A DNA stretch of 64,000 nucleotides from Ruminococcus gauvreauii. Lineage in GTDB: Bacteria > Bacillota > Clostridia > Lachnospirales > Lachnospiraceae. Where the stretch lies: NCBI RefSeq assembly GCF_025151995.1, contig NZ_CP102290.1, forward strand, positions 2,666,001-2,730,000. Reading direction: 5' to 3'. The position numbers were made by a program, and so were the translations under genes. Position 1 is the first letter of the stretch; each line of letters begins with the position of its first letter. Below, piece by piece: positions 63,245 through 64,000 of the stretch. The notes beneath the pieces are model-generated. The model was not told the origin of the DNA, searched no databases, and was given only the letters and a program-made list of their open reading frames with translations.

Positions 63245-64000
63245 ATGATGAGTGATGCGGTCGTAATGACAGATATTTGTAAGAGTTTTTTTGGCGTTCG
63301 GGTTTTGCAGGATGTTAATTTTACCCTGAAGACCGGAGAGATCCATGCGCTGATGGGAGCGAACGGCGCTGGAAAATCCACGCTGATTAAGATCTTGTCG
63401 GGTGCACACCGCAAGGATAGCGGGGAGATCCGCGTGAACGGGCAAGTGGTCGATATCAAAAATCCTGTGGATGCGAAAGCCTGTGGAATTCAATGCATTT
63501 ACCAGGAGCTTTCTCTGGCACCGGATCTTTCCATTGCCGATAATATTTTTCTGGGACAGGAAAAAAAGAAGCGTGGTCTGGTTAATCAGAAGTATATCGA
63601 GCAGGAGGCGGCTCGGATGATGAAAGAACTGGATCTGGATGTGAACGTGCGGACCCCGATCCGCAAAGTGGGGATCGGAGAAAAATTTTTTACTGAGATA
63701 TGCCGCTGTCTGGTGGGGGACGCAAAAGTGGTCATTCTGGATGAACCGACCTCAGCGATGACACCCAGGGAATACCAGCATTTTCTAAAGACGATCCGTA
63801 CCCTGCGTCAGCGGGGAATCTCCATCATTTATATCTCGCATCATATGGAAGAGATCTTTGAGATCTGTGACCGGATCACGGTGCTTCGGGACGGGAAAAA
63901 TGTAGCGACTTCCCAGATCAGTGAGATAACACTTCAGGAAGTAATCCATCAGATGCTGGGAAAGGAGGTTATAAGCGGCCGCCGCTTTGTTGAGAACCGT
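63245..64000 (+). CDS. Sugar ABC transporter ATP-binding protein, RbsA type, first part
   Basis: The frame is open from ATG 63245 (or 63248), behind GGAAGGAGGGACG, to the end of the window, 252 codons. It has Walker A GANGAGKST, signature-region VGIGEKFFTEI and Walker B VILDEPTSAMT, followed by YISHHMEEIFEICD. It belongs to a fifth sugar ABC transporter, cut by the window edge. It is downstream of the GntR gene and the dehydrogenase, so the imported ligand is probably a sugar or sugar acid handled by that dehydrogenase. Confidence 0.9.
   Translation, partial: MMSDAVVMTDICKSFFGVRVLQDVNFTLKTGEIHALMGANGAGKSTLIKILSGAHRKDSGEIRVNGQVVDIKNPVDAKACGIQCIYQELSLAPDLSIADNIFLGQEKKKRGLVNQKYIEQEAARMMKELDLDVNVRTPIRKVGIGEKFFTEICRCLVGDAKVVILDEPTSAMTPREYQHFLKTIRTLRQRGISIIYISHHMEEIFEICDRITVLRDGKNVATSQISEITLQEVIHQMLGKEVISGRRFVENR

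Overview
The window looks like a chromosomal segment of a Gram-positive gut or anaerobic Clostridium, most likely a Lachnospiraceae. This is inferred from strong GGAGG ribosome-binding sites, consensus TTGACA-17-TATAAT promoters, lipoprotein-type sugar-binding proteins, a BceRS-like two-component pair, a PcsB-like NlpC/P60 cell-wall hydrolase, and the mixture of AraC, LacI, MerR and GntR regulators. No rRNA, tRNA or CRISPR was seen.

Layout. (1) 1-5700: tail of an unidentified gene followed by two oligopeptide ABC ATPases, a BceRS-like two-component system, and a secreted peptidoglycan hydrolase. (2) 5692-13434: a LacI regulator divergent from a sugar operon (SDR, TIM-barrel sugar isomerase, RbsA/C/B-type ABC transporter, zinc dehydrogenase). 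(3) 13507-25538: two tandem paralogous units, each made of a divergent AraC regulator, a URO-D-family protein and an ABC sugar transporter (ATPase, permease, lipoprotein). An intact insertion sequence (about 25558-27311) follows the second unit and separates it from another URO-D gene. (4) 28916-41343: a MerR regulator divergent from a long run of genes: GH1, URO-D, SCP2-like, SDR, SMP-30 lactonase, zinc dehydrogenase, three MFS/GPH transporters and a tartrate-dehydratase/class I fumarase-like pair. (5) 41615-61169: an apparent 16-gene co-directional unit of about 19.5 kb: ABC sugar transporter with two permeases, URO-D, GH1, URO-D, SCP2-like, URO-D, a large TIM-barrel hydrolase-like protein, zinc dehydrogenase, SMP-30, SDR, divergent transaldolase, and a YesN/YesM-type two-component pair. 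(6) 61515-64000: a GntR/FCD regulator, an L-gulonate-3-dehydrogenase-like enzyme and the start of another sugar ABC ATPase.

How the genes may work together. The transporters import sugars or glycosides, GH1 enzymes cleave them, and dehydrogenases, SMP-30 lactonases and a dehydratase suggest non-phosphorylative oxidation to a lactone, an aldonate and a keto-acid. The striking part is seven URO-D/methyltransferase-fold proteins with no corrinoid protein beside them. Two of them are directly followed by an SCP2-like small protein. The set GH1 / URO-D / SCP2 / SDR / SMP-30 / zinc dehydrogenase occurs twice with its last three members in reversed order. Both GH1 enzymes have lost the Asn of the usual NEP motif (it is VEP), which normally contacts the sugar 2-OH. 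My working guess is a catabolic system for an unusual, perhaps 2-O-substituted or methylated, glycoside. That is inference, and the substrate is unknown.
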